Translations under genes and position numbers: made by a program
In this document: positions 29,217 to 39,783 of the stretch, one piece after another
Numbering within the stretch: position 1 is the first letter of the stretch
Layout: every line of letters starts with the position of its first letter
From: Gallionella sp.
Lineage (GTDB): Bacteria; Pseudomonadota; Gammaproteobacteria; Burkholderiales; Gallionellaceae
Length of the DNA stretch: 64,000 bases
Direction: 5' to 3'
NCBI GenBank assembly: GCA_030645955.1
Contig: JAUSMR010000022.1
Coordinates: forward strand, 1 to 64,000
The notes under the pieces: model-generated
Told to the model about the DNA's origin: nothing
Seen by the model: the letters and a program-made list of their open reading frames with translations, nothing else
Databases searched by the model: none

Positions 29217-30278
29217 TTAACTAGTAACCGGCACGCGCTCTGTCAATGCGCACATCAATTCATAGCTGACCGTTCCCGCCGCACGCGCCACTTCCTCGAT
29301 CGGCAAGCCTTCGCCCCATAACACGACACGGCTTCCTACACCTGCTTGCGACAACTTGCTCAAATCCACATACAACATATCCATCGAGACACGCCCCAAT
29401 GTTTGCGCACGTTGCCCATCTACCAGGACAGGCGTGCCGCTCGGCGCATGGCGCGGATAGCCGTCGGCGTAGCCGCAAGCGACGATGCCGATGCGCATGG
29501 CATGCTCGGCGCGGAACAGCGCGCCGTAACCGACCTCGTCGCCGGCGCGCAAATCCTGTGTGGCGATAATGCGGCTGCTCAAAGTCATCGCCGGTTTCAG
29601 TCCGAGTTGCTGCGCGCTGACTTCGGCGAATGGCGACGCTCCGTACAGCATGATGCCGGGGCGCACCCAGTCGCCGTGCGTTTCCGGATAACGCAACAGC
29701 GCGGCGGAATTGGCCAGGCTGCGTGCCACGCGGTAGGCCGCGGCAATGTCGTTGAACAGGGCGAGCGGCCCGGCCACTCCGCGTGCCTCGTCGGCATTGG
29801 CGAAATGTGTCATCAGGGTAATTTCGCGCACGGCGCGATGACGGCGCAGTTGTTCCATCGCCTGCGCCACTTGCTGAGGAGCAAAACCCAGGCGGTTCAT
29901 GCCGCTGTTGACCTTGAGCCAGAGATCCAGCTTCCCGCTTTTCGGATAGGCATCCAGCAAAGCGATCTGCCATGCGCTGTGGATCACGCAAGTCAAATCA
30001 TATTCGGCAACCAGCGCCAGATCTTCCGCGCCAAAAAAGCCTTCCAGCATCAGGATAGTCTGGCGAAAACCAGCTTCGCGCAAACGCATCGCATCCTGAA
30101 TATCCAGCAGCGCAAAACCGTCCGAGGCAGACAGCGCTTCGGCAACACGCAACATGCCATGCCCATAGCCATCCGCCTTGATGATAGACATAAGGCGTGC
30201 AGATGTGGCGCGGCGCGCCACCTGGAGATTGTTCTCCAGCGCACCGGGGTCAATGTTGGCTTGTATGGGGCGATGCAT
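29217..30278 (-). CDS. alr: Alanine racemase
   Basis: A 353-residue fold-type III PLP enzyme that makes D-alanine for peptidoglycan. K34 in SIIKADGYGHG is the PLP lysine, and the C-terminal catalytic tyrosine lies in EVGYGALF. GRVSMDMLYVDLS matches the usual C-terminal block. It is divergent from lplT with a 98-base gap. A spaced pair of tracts related to CCACGAAAAACACGAAA lies between it and mtnP, so cotranscription with the salvage genes is uncertain. Confidence 0.95.
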   Translation of the reverse strand: MHRPIQANIDPGALENNLQVARRATSARLMSIIKADGYGHGMLRVAEALSASDGFALLDIQDAMRLREAGFRQTILMLEGFFGAEDLALVAEYDLTCVIHSAWQIALLDAYPKSGKLDLWLKVNSGMNRLGFAPQQVAQAMEQLRRHRAVREITLMTHFANADEARGVAGPLALFNDIAAAYRVARSLANSAALLRYPETHGDWVRPGIMLYGASPFAEVSAQQLGLKPAMTLSSRIIATQDLRAGDEVGYGALFRAEHAMRIGIVACGYADGYPRHAPSGTPVLVDGQRAQTLGRVSMDMLYVDLSKLSQAGVGSRVVLWGEGLPIEEVARAAGTVSYELMCALTERVPVTS

Positions 30279-30376
30279 GGAAGCAGTCTTACCGCAAGGA
30301 TTTTAATAGGCGCGAATGATAGCAGGGGCTATGCTTTCGTGATATAAATCGGGCTGCAAAAATTACCTCATTTTGA

Positions 30377-31594
30377 ATGAATCCCGGTTTCTACATCATC
30401 CTGACGGCGCAGTTTTTATCCGCACTCGCCGACAACGCGCTGCTATTCGCCGCGATTGCGCTGCTCCGGGACTTAAGCTCGCCAGCCTGGCACACGCCGG
30501 TATTGCAGCAGAGTTTCATTGTTTCCTACATCGTGCTGGCGCCTTTCGTCGGCGCATTCGCCGACTCGCTGCCCAAGGGGCGCGTGATGTTCATCAGCAA
30601 CATCATCAAGCTGGCCGGTTGCGTCGCGATGCTGGCCGGCGTTCATCCGCTGCTTGCTTACGGTCTGGTCGGGCTGGGGGCTGCTGCCTATTCCCCCGCC
30701 AAATACGGCATTCTCGCCGAATACTTGCCGCCCGGCCAGCTGGTCAAGGCAAACGGCTGGATGGAAGGTCTGACCGTCGCCGCCATTGTGCTCGGCGCGG
30801 TGATAGGCGGCATCCTCATCAGCCCCACCCTCGCCACCCCGCTATTGCAGACCCTGAATATTCCGCTGATCGACAGCGCCGCGCAATTGGCCATCGCCAT
30901 CATCGTGCTGATTTACATCGCCGCCGCAATTTTCAATCTCTATATCCCGTATGTGGCCATCGACCACAAGCCGCTCAGCCGCAATCCCATCTTCCTGTCC
31001 AAAGATTTCTGGCACTGCTTCAGGCTGCTGTGGAAAGACCCGCTCGGCCAGGTTTCGCTGGCGGTCACCACACTGTTCTGGGGTGCGGGCGCCACGCTGC
31101 GCCTGGTGGTGCTGGCCTGGGCGGCCATCGCCCTGCATTACGACTTCAGTGCAGCCGCCAAACTCACCGCCTGGGTGGCCATCGGCATCGCCATCGGCTC
31201 GGTGCTGGCGGCAAAGTTCATCAAGCTGGAACATTCGGTAAAGGTGCTGCCGGTCGGCATCGCGATGGGTATCTTCGTACTGATGATGATTCCGGTGACC
31301 AACAGCACGCTGGCCATTCTGCTGCTGATTGCGATTGGCGCGATGGGGGGGTATTTCGTGGTGCCGATGAACGCGTTGCTGCAACATCGCGGCCACCTGC
31401 TGATGGGCGCAGGGCGCTCCATCGCGGTGCAGAACTTCAACGAAAACCTGAGCATCTTCGCGATGCTGGGGTTGTATGCCGTGATGCAAAAACTTGATTT
31501 CAGCATCTACCTCATTATCCTGGTGTTCGGCCTGCTGCTGTCCGGCATCATGGCCGCGCTGTACAAAAAACACGGGCACGACCGATATATGTAG
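30377..31594 (+). CDS. lplT: Lysophospholipid transporter LplT
   Basis: A 405-residue MFS protein with twelve helices and the LplT opening (FYIILTAQFLSALADNALLFAAI) that moves lysophospholipids inward for re-acylation. Helix 2-3 carries ADSLPKGRVMF. The usual partner acyltransferase Aas is neither fused nor adjacent. The last codons read ...CGA TAT ATG TAG, and that TAG is part of the GTAGGGGCGACC repeat at 31591, so the natural stop has probably been replaced by the repeat end. Confidence 0.93.
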   Translation: MNPGFYIILTAQFLSALADNALLFAAIALLRDLSSPAWHTPVLQQSFIVSYIVLAPFVGAFADSLPKGRVMFISNIIKLAGCVAMLAGVHPLLAYGLVGLGAAAYSPAKYGILAEYLPPGQLVKANGWMEGLTVAAIVLGAVIGGILISPTLATPLLQTLNIPLIDSAAQLAIAIIVLIYIAAAIFNLYIPYVAIDHKPLSRNPIFLSKDFWHCFRLLWKDPLGQVSLAVTTLFWGAGATLRLVVLAWAAIALHYDFSAAAKLTAWVAIGIAIGSVLAAKFIKLEHSVKVLPVGIAMGIFVLMMIPVTNSTLAILLLIAIGAMGGYFVVPMNALLQHRGHLLMGAGRSIAVQNFNENLSIFAMLGLYAVMQKLDFSIYLIILVFGLLLSGIMAALYKKHGHDRYM

Positions 31595-31668
31595 GGGCGA
31601 CCCTCGCGGTCGCCCGTTCAACGGCAAGGCATCTGGGAGGGCAGGGCATCCGCGAGGGATGCCCCTAC
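31591..31668. repeat. REP pair GTAGGGGCGACC giving stop codons to two convergent genes
   Basis: The left half is GTAGGGGCGACCCTCGCGGT and the right half ends GGGATGCCCCTAC. The left GTAG provides the lplT TAG (31592-31594) and the mirrored right CTAC provides the TAG (31665-31667) of the leftward GGDEF-EAL gene. A close copy lies at 60315-60390. Confidence 0.9.
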
Positions 31669-34600
31669 GGTTTATCAATCACCCTATCCAGCAACGCTTC
31701 AAACTCCTCAACCGGCACCGGCTTGCTGAACAGATAGCCCTGATACGCCATGCAACCATTCTGCTTGAGAAAGTCCAGTTGCGCCTCGGTCTCCACCCCT
31801 TCGGCGATCACGTTCAGGCGGAAATTTTGCGCCATGTCGATGATGGTTTGCACCATCACCGCATCGTTCGGGTCGGTGGCAATATCACGCACAAAACTCT
31901 GATCGATCTTGATCTGGTCGAGCGGCAATTTCTTCAGGTAGGACAGCGATGAATAACCGGTGCCGAAATCATCCATCGACAATTTGACGCCGAGCGCCTT
32001 CAGCGCGTGCATCTTTGCCACCACATCGGCCACATCGTTCAACACGACACTTTCGGTCAGCTCCAGCTTCAGGTGCGCCGGATCAACCTGATGGATGCTC
32101 AACGCTGCCGCAACCTTGTCGACGAAATCGTGCAGGCGGAACTGTTGCCCGCTGACGTTGACCGCAATGGTCAGGTCTCGCGTCAGCTCGTTTTTACTCC
32201 ACACCTCAAGTTGCCGGCAGGCCGTTTCCAGCACCCAATGTCCTATATCAAGAATCAGCGAGCTTTCCTCGGCGATGGGAATGAATTGCGCCGGTGAAAC
32301 CATGCCGCGTGTTGGATGCACCCAGCGCAGCAGCGCCTCCGCACCCAGCGGGCGATGCTCGTTGTCCACCTGGATCTGGTAATACAGGCACAGCTCCCGA
32401 TCGGGTATGGCACAGCGCAAGTCCGCCTCAAGAGCCGCATGTGTTTCCACCGCCAGCTGCATCGCGGGATCGAAGAAGTGCACCGCATTCCGCCCAAAGT
32501 CTTTGGCCTGATACATCGCCATGTCGGCGTGTTTGAGCAATTCATCCACCGACTCTGCATTGCCGCGATACAGAGACACGCCGATGCTCGGCGAACTGTG
32601 ATACTCGTGCCCTTTAAGCTGATAGGGTGCAGACAGGGCCACGCGTATCTTCTCGGCGATTTGCGCGGCTTTTTTCGAAGCCTCTTGTGCATTCGTGCCG
32701 ACCTCCTCGATCAACACCACGAACTCGTCGCCGCCAAAACGCGCCACGGTATCCACTTCGCGCACGCAGAACTGGATACGTACAGCAACTTCAATCAGCA
32801 ACAGGTCACCGTAATCGTGTCCCAGCGTATCGTTAAGCGTCTTGAACCTGTCCATATCGAGGAACAGCACCGCCCCGTAATGTCGGCTGCGCGCCGACAC
32901 CGACAGCGCTGAGCGGAAGCGCTCAAGCAGCAAGCGCCGGTTGGGCAGCCTGGTCAGCACGTCATAGAACGCCAGATTGTGAATATCCTCCTCGGCCTGT
33001 TTGCGCGCGGTGATGTCGCTGAAGATGGCGACATACTCGGTCGTTTCCCCCTGTTCATTTTTTACGGCGGTTAGGGTCAGCCACTTCGGATAAACCTGTC
33101 CATTCTTGCGCCTGTCCCACATCTCGCCTGCCCACGTGCCGGTAGCCAGCAATTGCCGCCACATCTCAGCATAAAAGGCCTTGTCCTGGCGGCCCGAACT
33201 GAGGATGCGCGGATTCTTTCCCAGCACCTCTTCCGGGCTATAACCAGTGATGTCCTGGAACGCCTGATTGACGCGGATGATATTCGCGTTGGCATCGGTA
33301 ATCAGGATGGCTTCGTGCGTCTCGAAAGTTGCCGCCGCAATGCGCAACTCTTCTTCGACTCGCTTGCGCTCAGTGATGTCATGCACGATGCCTATCAAAT
33401 TGCGTGGCCTATTCCCAGTGTCATACTGCAATTCGCCGTAGCCACTGAGAACACGCACCGTGCCATTGGGCCAGTTAATGCGAAACTCCAATGCGTCGGG
33501 TTTATTATCTGCCACACAGGCACCTATCCATGCCTGCATCGCCAGTCGATCATCAGGATGTATCAGGTTGTGAAGAGACTCGACGTTCGGGGTAAAAGTG
33601 TCCAGTAAGACACCGTAAATGCGATACGTTTCGTCAGACCATGATAACCGGCCTGTTGTCAAATCGAAGCGCCAACTGCCCATATGGGCGATTCGTTGTG
33701 ATTCCGACAGAAGATGCTCTTTCTCGCGCAATGCCGCTTCTGCCTGCTTGTGCTCGGTGATGTCGGTGCGTATCGCAATGTATTGCAACGGTTTGCCATC
33801 GCTGCCTATGTCAGGAACGATGGTGGTTGCCACCCAATACAGGCTGCCGTCCTTGGCACGATTGCAACAATCTCCATGCCACACCTTCCCCGCAGCAATG
33901 GTGTGAAACATATCGCGGAAAAATTCTTTCGGGTGCGTGCCGGAATTGATCAAACGATGATTTTGCCCAAGCAGTTCTTCGCGTGAATACTGGCTGATGG
34001 CGCAAAATTTCTCGTTGACGTAAGTAATCGTGCCGCGCACATCGGTAACTGCCACGATTGAGTGCTGGTCCAGCGCATATTTTTGATACTCCAGCTCCCT
34101 CAATGCCTGCCTGTGGACTTGTTCGAGTTGCGCCAAGGCCTGCGCGTTCTGCCGCGTCATGCGCTGATCAAACAAGGCGGCGAGGATGCCGCCGCCAAAC
34201 CAAAACAGGGAAGTCAGCGATACCAGCATGGCAAGCATACCCGGGGCGACCTGCGTTGCGCCAACGAGGCACATGCTGCCGGGCGAGATGTTTACTCCCA
34301 GCATGGCGGTGTAGTGCATACCGGAAATCGCCAAGCCCATGATGACCCCGCCCAACACAAAACGAAGCATAGGCTGCAGTCTGACGCGCTCGCCCTGATA
34401 CATCATCAGCAGCGCGCTCCATGAAGCGATGACGGCGATTGCCACGGACAAGGTAAAAATCAGCGGGTCATAGCTGATCGGCGGCGACATCCTGAGGGCC
34501 GCCATGCCGGTGTAGTGCATGATGCTGATGCCCACGCCCATTAGCAGGCCGCTCACGATGATGCGCACGGTGCTGATGTCCGGTTCGCGCAGCACATAAA

Positions 34601-34877
34601 AACCGAGCAGGGCTGCGGCAATCGCGGGCAAAGCAGAGAGCAGGGTTAATGGCAGATCGTAGCCGAGAGGAATGGGCAAATGAAAGGCCAACATGCCGAT
34701 GAAGTGCATGGACCAGATCGCCAAGCCCAGTGTAACGCCACCGGCAATCATCCATATCCACGCCGAACGGCCGCTGCTCTCGCGCATGCGCTGCGCATGC
34801 GTAAGCGCCGTGAACGAGCCGATCATCGCGGTCAGCACGGACAGCAGCACCAGCGGAATATTCCAGACAATTAACAA
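31665..34877 (-). CDS. MHYT-PAS-PAS-PAS-GGDEF-EAL protein
   Basis: A 1070-residue membrane regulator of c-di-GMP. The N-terminal seven-helix MHYT sensor (about 1-225) shows MHFIGM, MHYTGM and MHYTAM repeats, thought to bind a metal or a diatomic gas. Three PAS domains follow (about 262-375, 385-505, 510-625), then GGDEF (about 635-800) with the inhibitory I-site REVD five residues before GGDEF, and EAL (about 815-1065) with [20 protein letters not shown] and AEGVETEAQ. Both catalytic halves look active. The start is TTG, since no ATG or GTG fits and AAGGATG lies upstream. The stop lies in a REP repeat. Confidence 0.93.
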   Translation of the reverse strand: MLIVWNIPLVLLSVLTAMIGSFTALTHAQRMRESSGRSAWIWMIAGGVTLGLAIWSMHFIGMLAFHLPIPLGYDLPLTLLSALPAIAAALLGFYVLREPDISTVRIIVSGLLMGVGISIMHYTGMAALRMSPPISYDPLIFTLSVAIAVIASWSALLMMYQGERVRLQPMLRFVLGGVIMGLAISGMHYTAMLGVNISPGSMCLVGATQVAPGMLAMLVSLTSLFWFGGGILAALFDQRMTRQNAQALAQLEQVHRQALRELEYQKYALDQHSIVAVTDVRGTITYVNEKFCAISQYSREELLGQNHRLINSGTHPKEFFRDMFHTIAAGKVWHGDCCNRAKDGSLYWVATTIVPDIGSDGKPLQYIAIRTDITEHKQAEAALREKEHLLSESQRIAHMGSWRFDLTTGRLSWSDETYRIYGVLLDTFTPNVESLHNLIHPDDRLAMQAWIGACVADNKPDALEFRINWPNGTVRVLSGYGELQYDTGNRPRNLIGIVHDITERKRVEEELRIAAATFETHEAILITDANANIIRVNQAFQDITGYSPEEVLGKNPRILSSGRQDKAFYAEMWRQLLATGTWAGEMWDRRKNGQVYPKWLTLTAVKNEQGETTEYVAIFSDITARKQAEEDIHNLAFYDVLTRLPNRRLLLERFRSALSVSARSRHYGAVLFLDMDRFKTLNDTLGHDYGDLLLIEVAVRIQFCVREVDTVARFGGDEFVVLIEEVGTNAQEASKKAAQIAEKIRVALSAPYQLKGHEYHSSPSIGVSLYRGNAESVDELLKHADMAMYQAKDFGRNAVHFFDPAMQLAVETHAALEADLRCAIPDRELCLYYQIQVDNEHRPLGAEALLRWVHPTRGMVSPAQFIPIAEESSLILDIGHWVLETACRQLEVWSKNELTRDLTIAVNVSGQQFRLHDFVDKVAAALSIHQVDPAHLKLELTESVVLNDVADVVAKMHALKALGVKLSMDDFGTGYSSLSYLKKLPLDQIKIDQSFVRDIATDPNDAVMVQTIIDMAQNFRLNVIAEGVETEAQLDFLKQNGCMAYQGYLFSKPVPVEEFEALLDRVIDKP

Positions 34878-34920
34878 TTCACATCCTTACCCTCTATGTG
34901 CTGAGCGGGATACGCTGCCC

Positions 34921-37900
34921 TTACAACCACAGTAACTTTTCAAATTCCTCAACCGGCACGGCTTTACCAAACAGGAAACCCTGATAGGTTATGCAGTCAC
35001 GCTGTTTGAGCGAAGCCAATTGCGCCTCGGTTTCCACTCCTTCGGCGATCACGCTCAAGTTGAAGTTGTTCACCAGATCGATGATGTTCTGCACCAGTAG
35101 CGCGTCATCGCTGCCTTTGGTAATAGCCTGCACAAAGCCTTTGTCTATCTTGAGTTGATCGATTGGAAGCTGTTTCAGGTAGGACAGTGACGAATAGCGG
35201 GTGCCAAAATCGTCCATCGACAAACTGACACCGAGCGCTTTGAGCGCATGCATTTTTTTCACCGCACCGGCCAGATCGTCCAGCACCATGCGTTCGGTCA
35301 GTTCCAGTTTCAGGCGCGCAGGGTTGACCTGGTACGCCCTTAACATGCCGGCCACCTTGTCCACAAAATCCGGCATGACGAAATGTTTGGCGCTGACATT
35401 TACGGTCAGCAGCAAATCGCGCGTTTGCGCATTGCCGCCCCACAAGACGAGCTGCCGGCAGGCCGTTTCCAGCACCCAATTATCGATCTCGATGATCAGC
35501 GCGCTCTCTTCGGCGATCGGGATAAACTGATCCGGCATGACCATACCGCGCTGCGGGTGAATCCAGCGCACTAGCGCTTCTGCGCCCAACGGACGATGGT
35601 CGTTGTCCACTTGCACCTGGTAATACAAATGCAATTGCCGCTGTTCTATGGCACTGCGCAAGTCACTCACCAGTTCGGCATGCGCAGCCACGTCATGTTG
35701 CATGGCAGTATCGAAAAATCGTACTGCATTGCGCCCGGAACTCTTGGCCTGGTACATCGCCTTGTCGGCATTCTGAAGCAGTGTATCCACCGTCTCTTCG
35801 TTGCCGCGATACAAGCTGATGCCGATACTGGGCGAGCTATGGTGCTCGTGCTCTTTAAGCCGGTAGGGGCGCGTCAATGCCTCGCGGATTTTTTCGGCAA
35901 CCAGCCCGACCTTGAGCGAAGCCTCGTTCTGGTCATTGCTGATTTCCTCGATCAGCACCACGAATTCGTCCCCGCCAAATCTTGCCACGGTATCCATTTC
36001 GCGCACGCAAGACTTGATCCGTACAGCCACTTCAACCAGCAACAAATCGCCGTAGTCATGGCCGAGTGTGTCGTTAAGCGTCTTGAACTTGTCCAGATCG
36101 ATGAACAATACCGCGCCGTAGTTATTGTGGCGTGCGGAAACAGGCAAAGCCGCGTGGAAGCGGTCGATAAACAAACGCCGGTTGGGCAATTTGGTCAGCG
36201 CATCGTAAAACGCCAGATTGCGGATATCCTCTTCGGCCTGCTTGCGCGCGGTAATGTCGCTGAATATAGCCACATACCGAATGGTTTTCTGGTGTTCATT
36301 TTTTACCGCAGTAATGTCTACCCATTGCGGGTAAATCTGGCCGTCCTTTCGCTTGTCCCAAACCTCGCCCGACCATACCCCGGTGCGAATCAGGTTCTGC
36401 CACATTTCGACGAAAAACGCCTTGTCGTGCCGCCCGGAATTCATCATGCGCGGGTTCTTGCCCAATGCCTCTTCCTGGCTATAGCCGGTAACATCGGTAA
36501 ACGCCCGGTTGACGCGAATGATATTCGCTTTGGCATCGGTAATCATGATGGCCTCATGCGTCTCGAAGGCCGCCGCTGCAACGCGCAACGCCTCATCGGC
36601 CTGCTTTCGTCTGGTGATGTCGCGGCTTGAAGCATAAATGTAATTCTGCCCTTCCAGTTCCACGCCGGAGACGCTGATCTCGACATCGATCAGTGTGCCG
36701 TCCTTGCGGCGGTGCAGGGTCTCGAACATGGCGCTCTTGCCGGCAATATCCCTGAATCGCGCCCGCAACTCCTCATCCGACCATTGCGCATCCCAGTCGG
36801 CCACGTTAAGGCCGGACACCTCCTCCTGGGTATAGTCCAGCATGCGGCAGAAGGCATCATTGGCCATCAATATGTTGCCCTGCATGTCCATCACATGGAT
36901 GCCATCCATGGAGGTCTGCATCAATGCCTGGTTGCGTCGCAACAACATCTCGGTTTCCAGATGGACTCGTTCCAGCTCGATGGTGCGCTCTTTCACCCGA
37001 TCTTCGAGGTGCGCCGACATATCTTGCAGGCGTGCTTCATTTTCACGGGAAGCCTTCAGCAGCGCGCTGAATCCGTCGGCCATTTCATTGAAACTGTCGC
37101 CCACCTGGCCGAACTCATCGCGTGCGCCGAGATCGACCCGCTCGCGCAGATCGCCGCCGGCAAAGGCGTGTGCCGAACGGGCAAGCGACCGGATATTGCC
37201 GATAATGACGCGGCAGATGCCGATCGAGAAATAAGCCACTGTCAGGAACAGCAGAAAGGCGATGCCGATGCTGGTGCGTAATATATTTTCTGCCCGCGCG
37301 ATACGCGCCTTGAGGAGAGTCTCAGCCGCTGGCAGCAGTGTTTCATATATTTGCGCATAACTCCTGTCGATAGCCGCAGTGGCCATCCCAAAAAAATCAT
37401 TGGAAGGCACAGCAAAATGACCGGCGAGTATGTCCGCTGCCACCAGGCCGGTAATCTGCCGCGCCGAATCGGTAATGTCTCTGGACGCAGCCGAAATTAG
37501 ATGCTGTAGTGTCAGGTTATGGCGACCTGCCTTGTCGAGGTTGGTATTGAGCATCCCAAGCGCATCATCGAGTTCGGCAACCAGGATGTTCATTTCCATC
37601 TTCTGCTGTGGGGTGGCCTGTTTTTTGGCCAGAATACCGGTGCCGTATGCGCGTAACTGCCCAAGATGCTCCAGCGCATGCGGTAGCTTGTTAATGATGG
37701 AGTCGCCCAGATAGAACGTGCTGAGCTCGGGATCCAGGGTCAGCGCGTATTCATCGGCAACAATCCCCTCGAATGACTGTATCCGGTCGATCAGACGAGT
37801 GTGCGCGGCAAAGTTTTCCGCCGCCGTCCAATTGAGCCCCTCTTTGCGCAGACGCTCCCAGTCTGTCCTGATGTGCTGCAAGCCTGCGCTCGATGTCATG

Positions 37901-38271
37901 CCGGGAAACGGCTTTCCCCACATCTCGTTCAATGCCTCGACTGCTTCGCTTTCCGTGCTGGCAAGACTGTCCCGCATGGTCTCGTCGCCACCGAGAAGCC
38001 CGGCCGAAAGCCCGCGGTGTTGCTGGAGTATCTGTACAGTCCGGGTAAACGGCTTGATCAGCTCCAGACCTTTCAGTTCCCGCTGCGTGAAGCTGATGTC
38101 CTGGTCAAGGCTGGCAAACAGGCTGTACACCACTACCGCAATCGCGGCCAACGACATCAACCCCAGCAGCATGAATTTTCTGGTGACATCCAGACGATTC
38201 ATCAGGGCCACGGCAGGAGAAAAGAATGACTGCATCAATTTTTTACTGCCGCTGTTGTCTGTCATCACCAT
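34921..38271 (-). CDS. Sensor-HAMP-PAS-PAS-GGDEF-EAL protein
   Basis: A 1116-residue protein whose C-terminal 700 residues are strongly similar to the neighbouring MHYT protein. The N-terminus is different: a transmembrane helix (about 30-50), a long helical periplasmic domain resembling nitrate/nitrite-sensing NIT types (QILQQHRGLSAGLLGGDE), a second helix (about 330-355), HAMP, a short coiled coil, and two PAS domains. GGDEF and the RxxD I-site (REMD) are intact. The EAL domain keeps EALVRW, but loop 6 reads DDFGTRYSSL instead of [10 protein letters not shown], a Gly to Arg change that may weaken phosphodiesterase activity. It is transcribed in the same direction, 43 bases upstream of its paralogue. 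Confidence 0.92.
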   Translation of the reverse strand: MVMTDNSGSKKLMQSFFSPAVALMNRLDVTRKFMLLGLMSLAAIAVVVYSLFASLDQDISFTQRELKGLELIKPFTRTVQILQQHRGLSAGLLGGDETMRDSLASTESEAVEALNEMWGKPFPGMTSSAGLQHIRTDWERLRKEGLNWTAAENFAAHTRLIDRIQSFEGIVADEYALTLDPELSTFYLGDSIINKLPHALEHLGQLRAYGTGILAKKQATPQQKMEMNILVAELDDALGMLNTNLDKAGRHNLTLQHLISAASRDITDSARQITGLVAADILAGHFAVPSNDFFGMATAAIDRSYAQIYETLLPAAETLLKARIARAENILRTSIGIAFLLFLTVAYFSIGICRVIIGNIRSLARSAHAFAGGDLRERVDLGARDEFGQVGDSFNEMADGFSALLKASRENEARLQDMSAHLEDRVKERTIELERVHLETEMLLRRNQALMQTSMDGIHVMDMQGNILMANDAFCRMLDYTQEEVSGLNVADWDAQWSDEELRARFRDIAGKSAMFETLHRRKDGTLIDVEISVSGVELEGQNYIYASSRDITRRKQADEALRVAAAAFETHEAIMITDAKANIIRVNRAFTDVTGYSQEEALGKNPRMMNSGRHDKAFFVEMWQNLIRTGVWSGEVWDKRKDGQIYPQWVDITAVKNEHQKTIRYVAIFSDITARKQAEEDIRNLAFYDALTKLPNRRLFIDRFHAALPVSARHNNYGAVLFIDLDKFKTLNDTLGHDYGDLLLVEVAVRIKSCVREMDTVARFGGDEFVVLIEEISNDQNEASLKVGLVAEKIREALTRPYRLKEHEHHSSPSIGISLYRGNEETVDTLLQNADKAMYQAKSSGRNAVRFFDTAMQHDVAAHAELVSDLRSAIEQRQLHLYYQVQVDNDHRPLGAEALVRWIHPQRGMVMPDQFIPIAEESALIIEIDNWVLETACRQLVLWGGNAQTRDLLLTVNVSAKHFVMPDFVDKVAGMLRAYQVNPARLKLELTERMVLDDLAGAVKKMHALKALGVSLSMDDFGTRYSSLSYLKQLPIDQLKIDKGFVQAITKGSDDALLVQNIIDLVNNFNLSVIAEGVETEAQLASLKQRDCITYQGFLFGKAVPVEEFEKLLWL

Positions 38272-38429
38272 ACCTTTGTATTCGCCAGCATGACCTATGC
38301 CTGTGCATTGTAGTACGTGTTGTTCATAAAACAGCAGGATACATTACATGCGCCAATGATTCTGGCGCAGCCAGCCGATTGCACCCGCAAGGAGTACGCC
38401 GGTGTGTACCCGGCAGCTTTGCTGCCACC

Positions 38430-39248
38430 CTACCGCTGCGGGAGCGCCCGCACCGCAAAACACAAATCCTGCCATGCCTTGGCTTTCTCCGTCGGGCTGC
38501 GCAGCAAATATGCCGGATGGTAAGTAACGACCAGAGGAATGCCGTTGAAGTCATGCAGTTTGCCGCGCAACGTACCCAGCGGCGCATCTTTACCCAGCAG
38601 TGCGGTCGATGCGGTCTTGCCGAGTGCCACAATCAGCCTGGGCTGAATCAGTTCGATCTGCCGTTTGATATACGGCAGACACTGCGCGATTTCCTCAGCA
38701 TCAGGGTTGCGGTTGTTGGGTGGACGGCATTTGACGACATTGGCGATATAAACATTTTCGCCGCGCTTGAGCTTGATCGCCATCAGCATGTTATCGAGCA
38801 GCTTGCCCGCCTGCCCCACGAACGGCTCGCCCCGCGCATCCTCCTCCTCGCCCGGCCCTTCGCCGACGAACAGCCAGTCGGCTTGCTCGTCTCCCACGCC
38901 GAACACCGTCTGCGTGCAACCGGCGCGCAATTTGCAGGCGGTGCAGTCGCGCACCGTCGCTTTAAGTTGCGGCCAGTCGAGTTCGCCGATGCGTAGTGCA
39001 CGGCTGTTGTCGGCTTTCCCCACGGGAACGACAGCCGCTGCCGCACACGCCTCTCCGATAGCCGAATCGCCGGCGACCGTGCCCTCGGATTTCAATGATC
39101 CTGTCGGCAGGCTGGAGGGTTTACCTGATGGACCAGGTGAAACGGAATGAGTAGCCTCAATAGCCGTTTCAACAGACGCAGGCTTGCCGCGCCGCACCCA
39201 TTGCGGATACAGGTTCAACTCGCGCAGCACCGCCTCGTTTCTATCCAT
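38430..39248 (-). CDS. Family 4 uracil-DNA glycosylase (Fe-S type)
   Basis: A 272-residue enzyme that removes uracil from DNA. The 4Fe-4S cysteines are CTACKLRAGC and the later CRPPNNRNP...QC pair. Active-site blocks are GEGPGEEEDARGEPFVG and the C-terminal HPAYLLRS. About 80 residues before the domain are low in conservation and rich in Ser, Gly and Ala. The stop is the TAG of a GTAGGGTGGCAGC hairpin. It lies 73 bases after rimI on the same strand. Confidence 0.93.
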   Translation of the reverse strand: MDRNEAVLRELNLYPQWVRRGKPASVETAIEATHSVSPGPSGKPSSLPTGSLKSEGTVAGDSAIGEACAAAAVVPVGKADNSRALRIGELDWPQLKATVRDCTACKLRAGCTQTVFGVGDEQADWLFVGEGPGEEEDARGEPFVGQAGKLLDNMLMAIKLKRGENVYIANVVKCRPPNNRNPDAEEIAQCLPYIKRQIELIQPRLIVALGKTASTALLGKDAPLGTLRGKLHDFNGIPLVVTYHPAYLLRSPTEKAKAWQDLCFAVRALPQR

Positions 39249-39321
39249 TCGCCCTTTCTCCTGACCTCTCTGATAAAACTACCAGCCATTCGACCAGGCG
39301 GAAAAACTGCCAAGTCGCCGG

Positions 39322-39783
39322 TTATCCCGCATACGGGAAAGAGGAGCACTCCACCAATTCGCACGCCATCGTGATGGCATCCTCGCTGCCGTTCGCATTC
39401 TGATAATAGCCGCGCCGCAAGCCGATTTCGCTGAAACCCGCGCTGCGATACAGGGCGATCGCGGCGGCATTGGAAGACCGCACTTCGAGAAACACGCGCC
39501 GCATGTTTCTTTCGCGCGCCTCATCCAGCATCGCGCACAGCATCGCGCGTCCCAAACTCTTGCGCTGCTGCCCTGCCGCCACGCCGATGTTGAGCAGTTC
39601 AGCCTCTTCCAGCACCGGGATCAATATCGCATAAGCGCGAATCTCTCCGCCTTCGTCGTCAATGCGGCACACATAGCCGCTGTCCAGCGCATCGATGAAA
39701 TTGCCGCGCGTCCACGGAAAGCGCTGCACCGCCTGTTCGATGGCGAGCACCGCATCCACGTCGGCTTGCGTCATAGCGCGCAT
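39322..39783 (-). CDS. rimI: Ribosomal protein bS18-alanine N-acetyltransferase
   Basis: A 153-residue GNAT acetyltransferase that modifies the N-terminus of S18. It shows the acetyl-CoA loop (VAAGQQRKSLGRAML, a near-canonical Q/RxxGxG/A), then FLEVRSSNAAAIALYRSAGF, which is diagnostic of RimI. The start is the ATG at 39783 that overlaps the tsaB stop as TAATG; an upstream TTG adds two residues only. The tsaB-rimI pairing is common and suggests translational coupling. Confidence 0.93.
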   Translation of the reverse strand: MRAMTQADVDAVLAIEQAVQRFPWTRGNFIDALDSGYVCRIDDEGGEIRAYAILIPVLEEAELLNIGVAAGQQRKSLGRAMLCAMLDEARERNMRRVFLEVRSSNAAAIALYRSAGFSEIGLRRGYYQNANGSEDAITMACELVECSSFPYAG

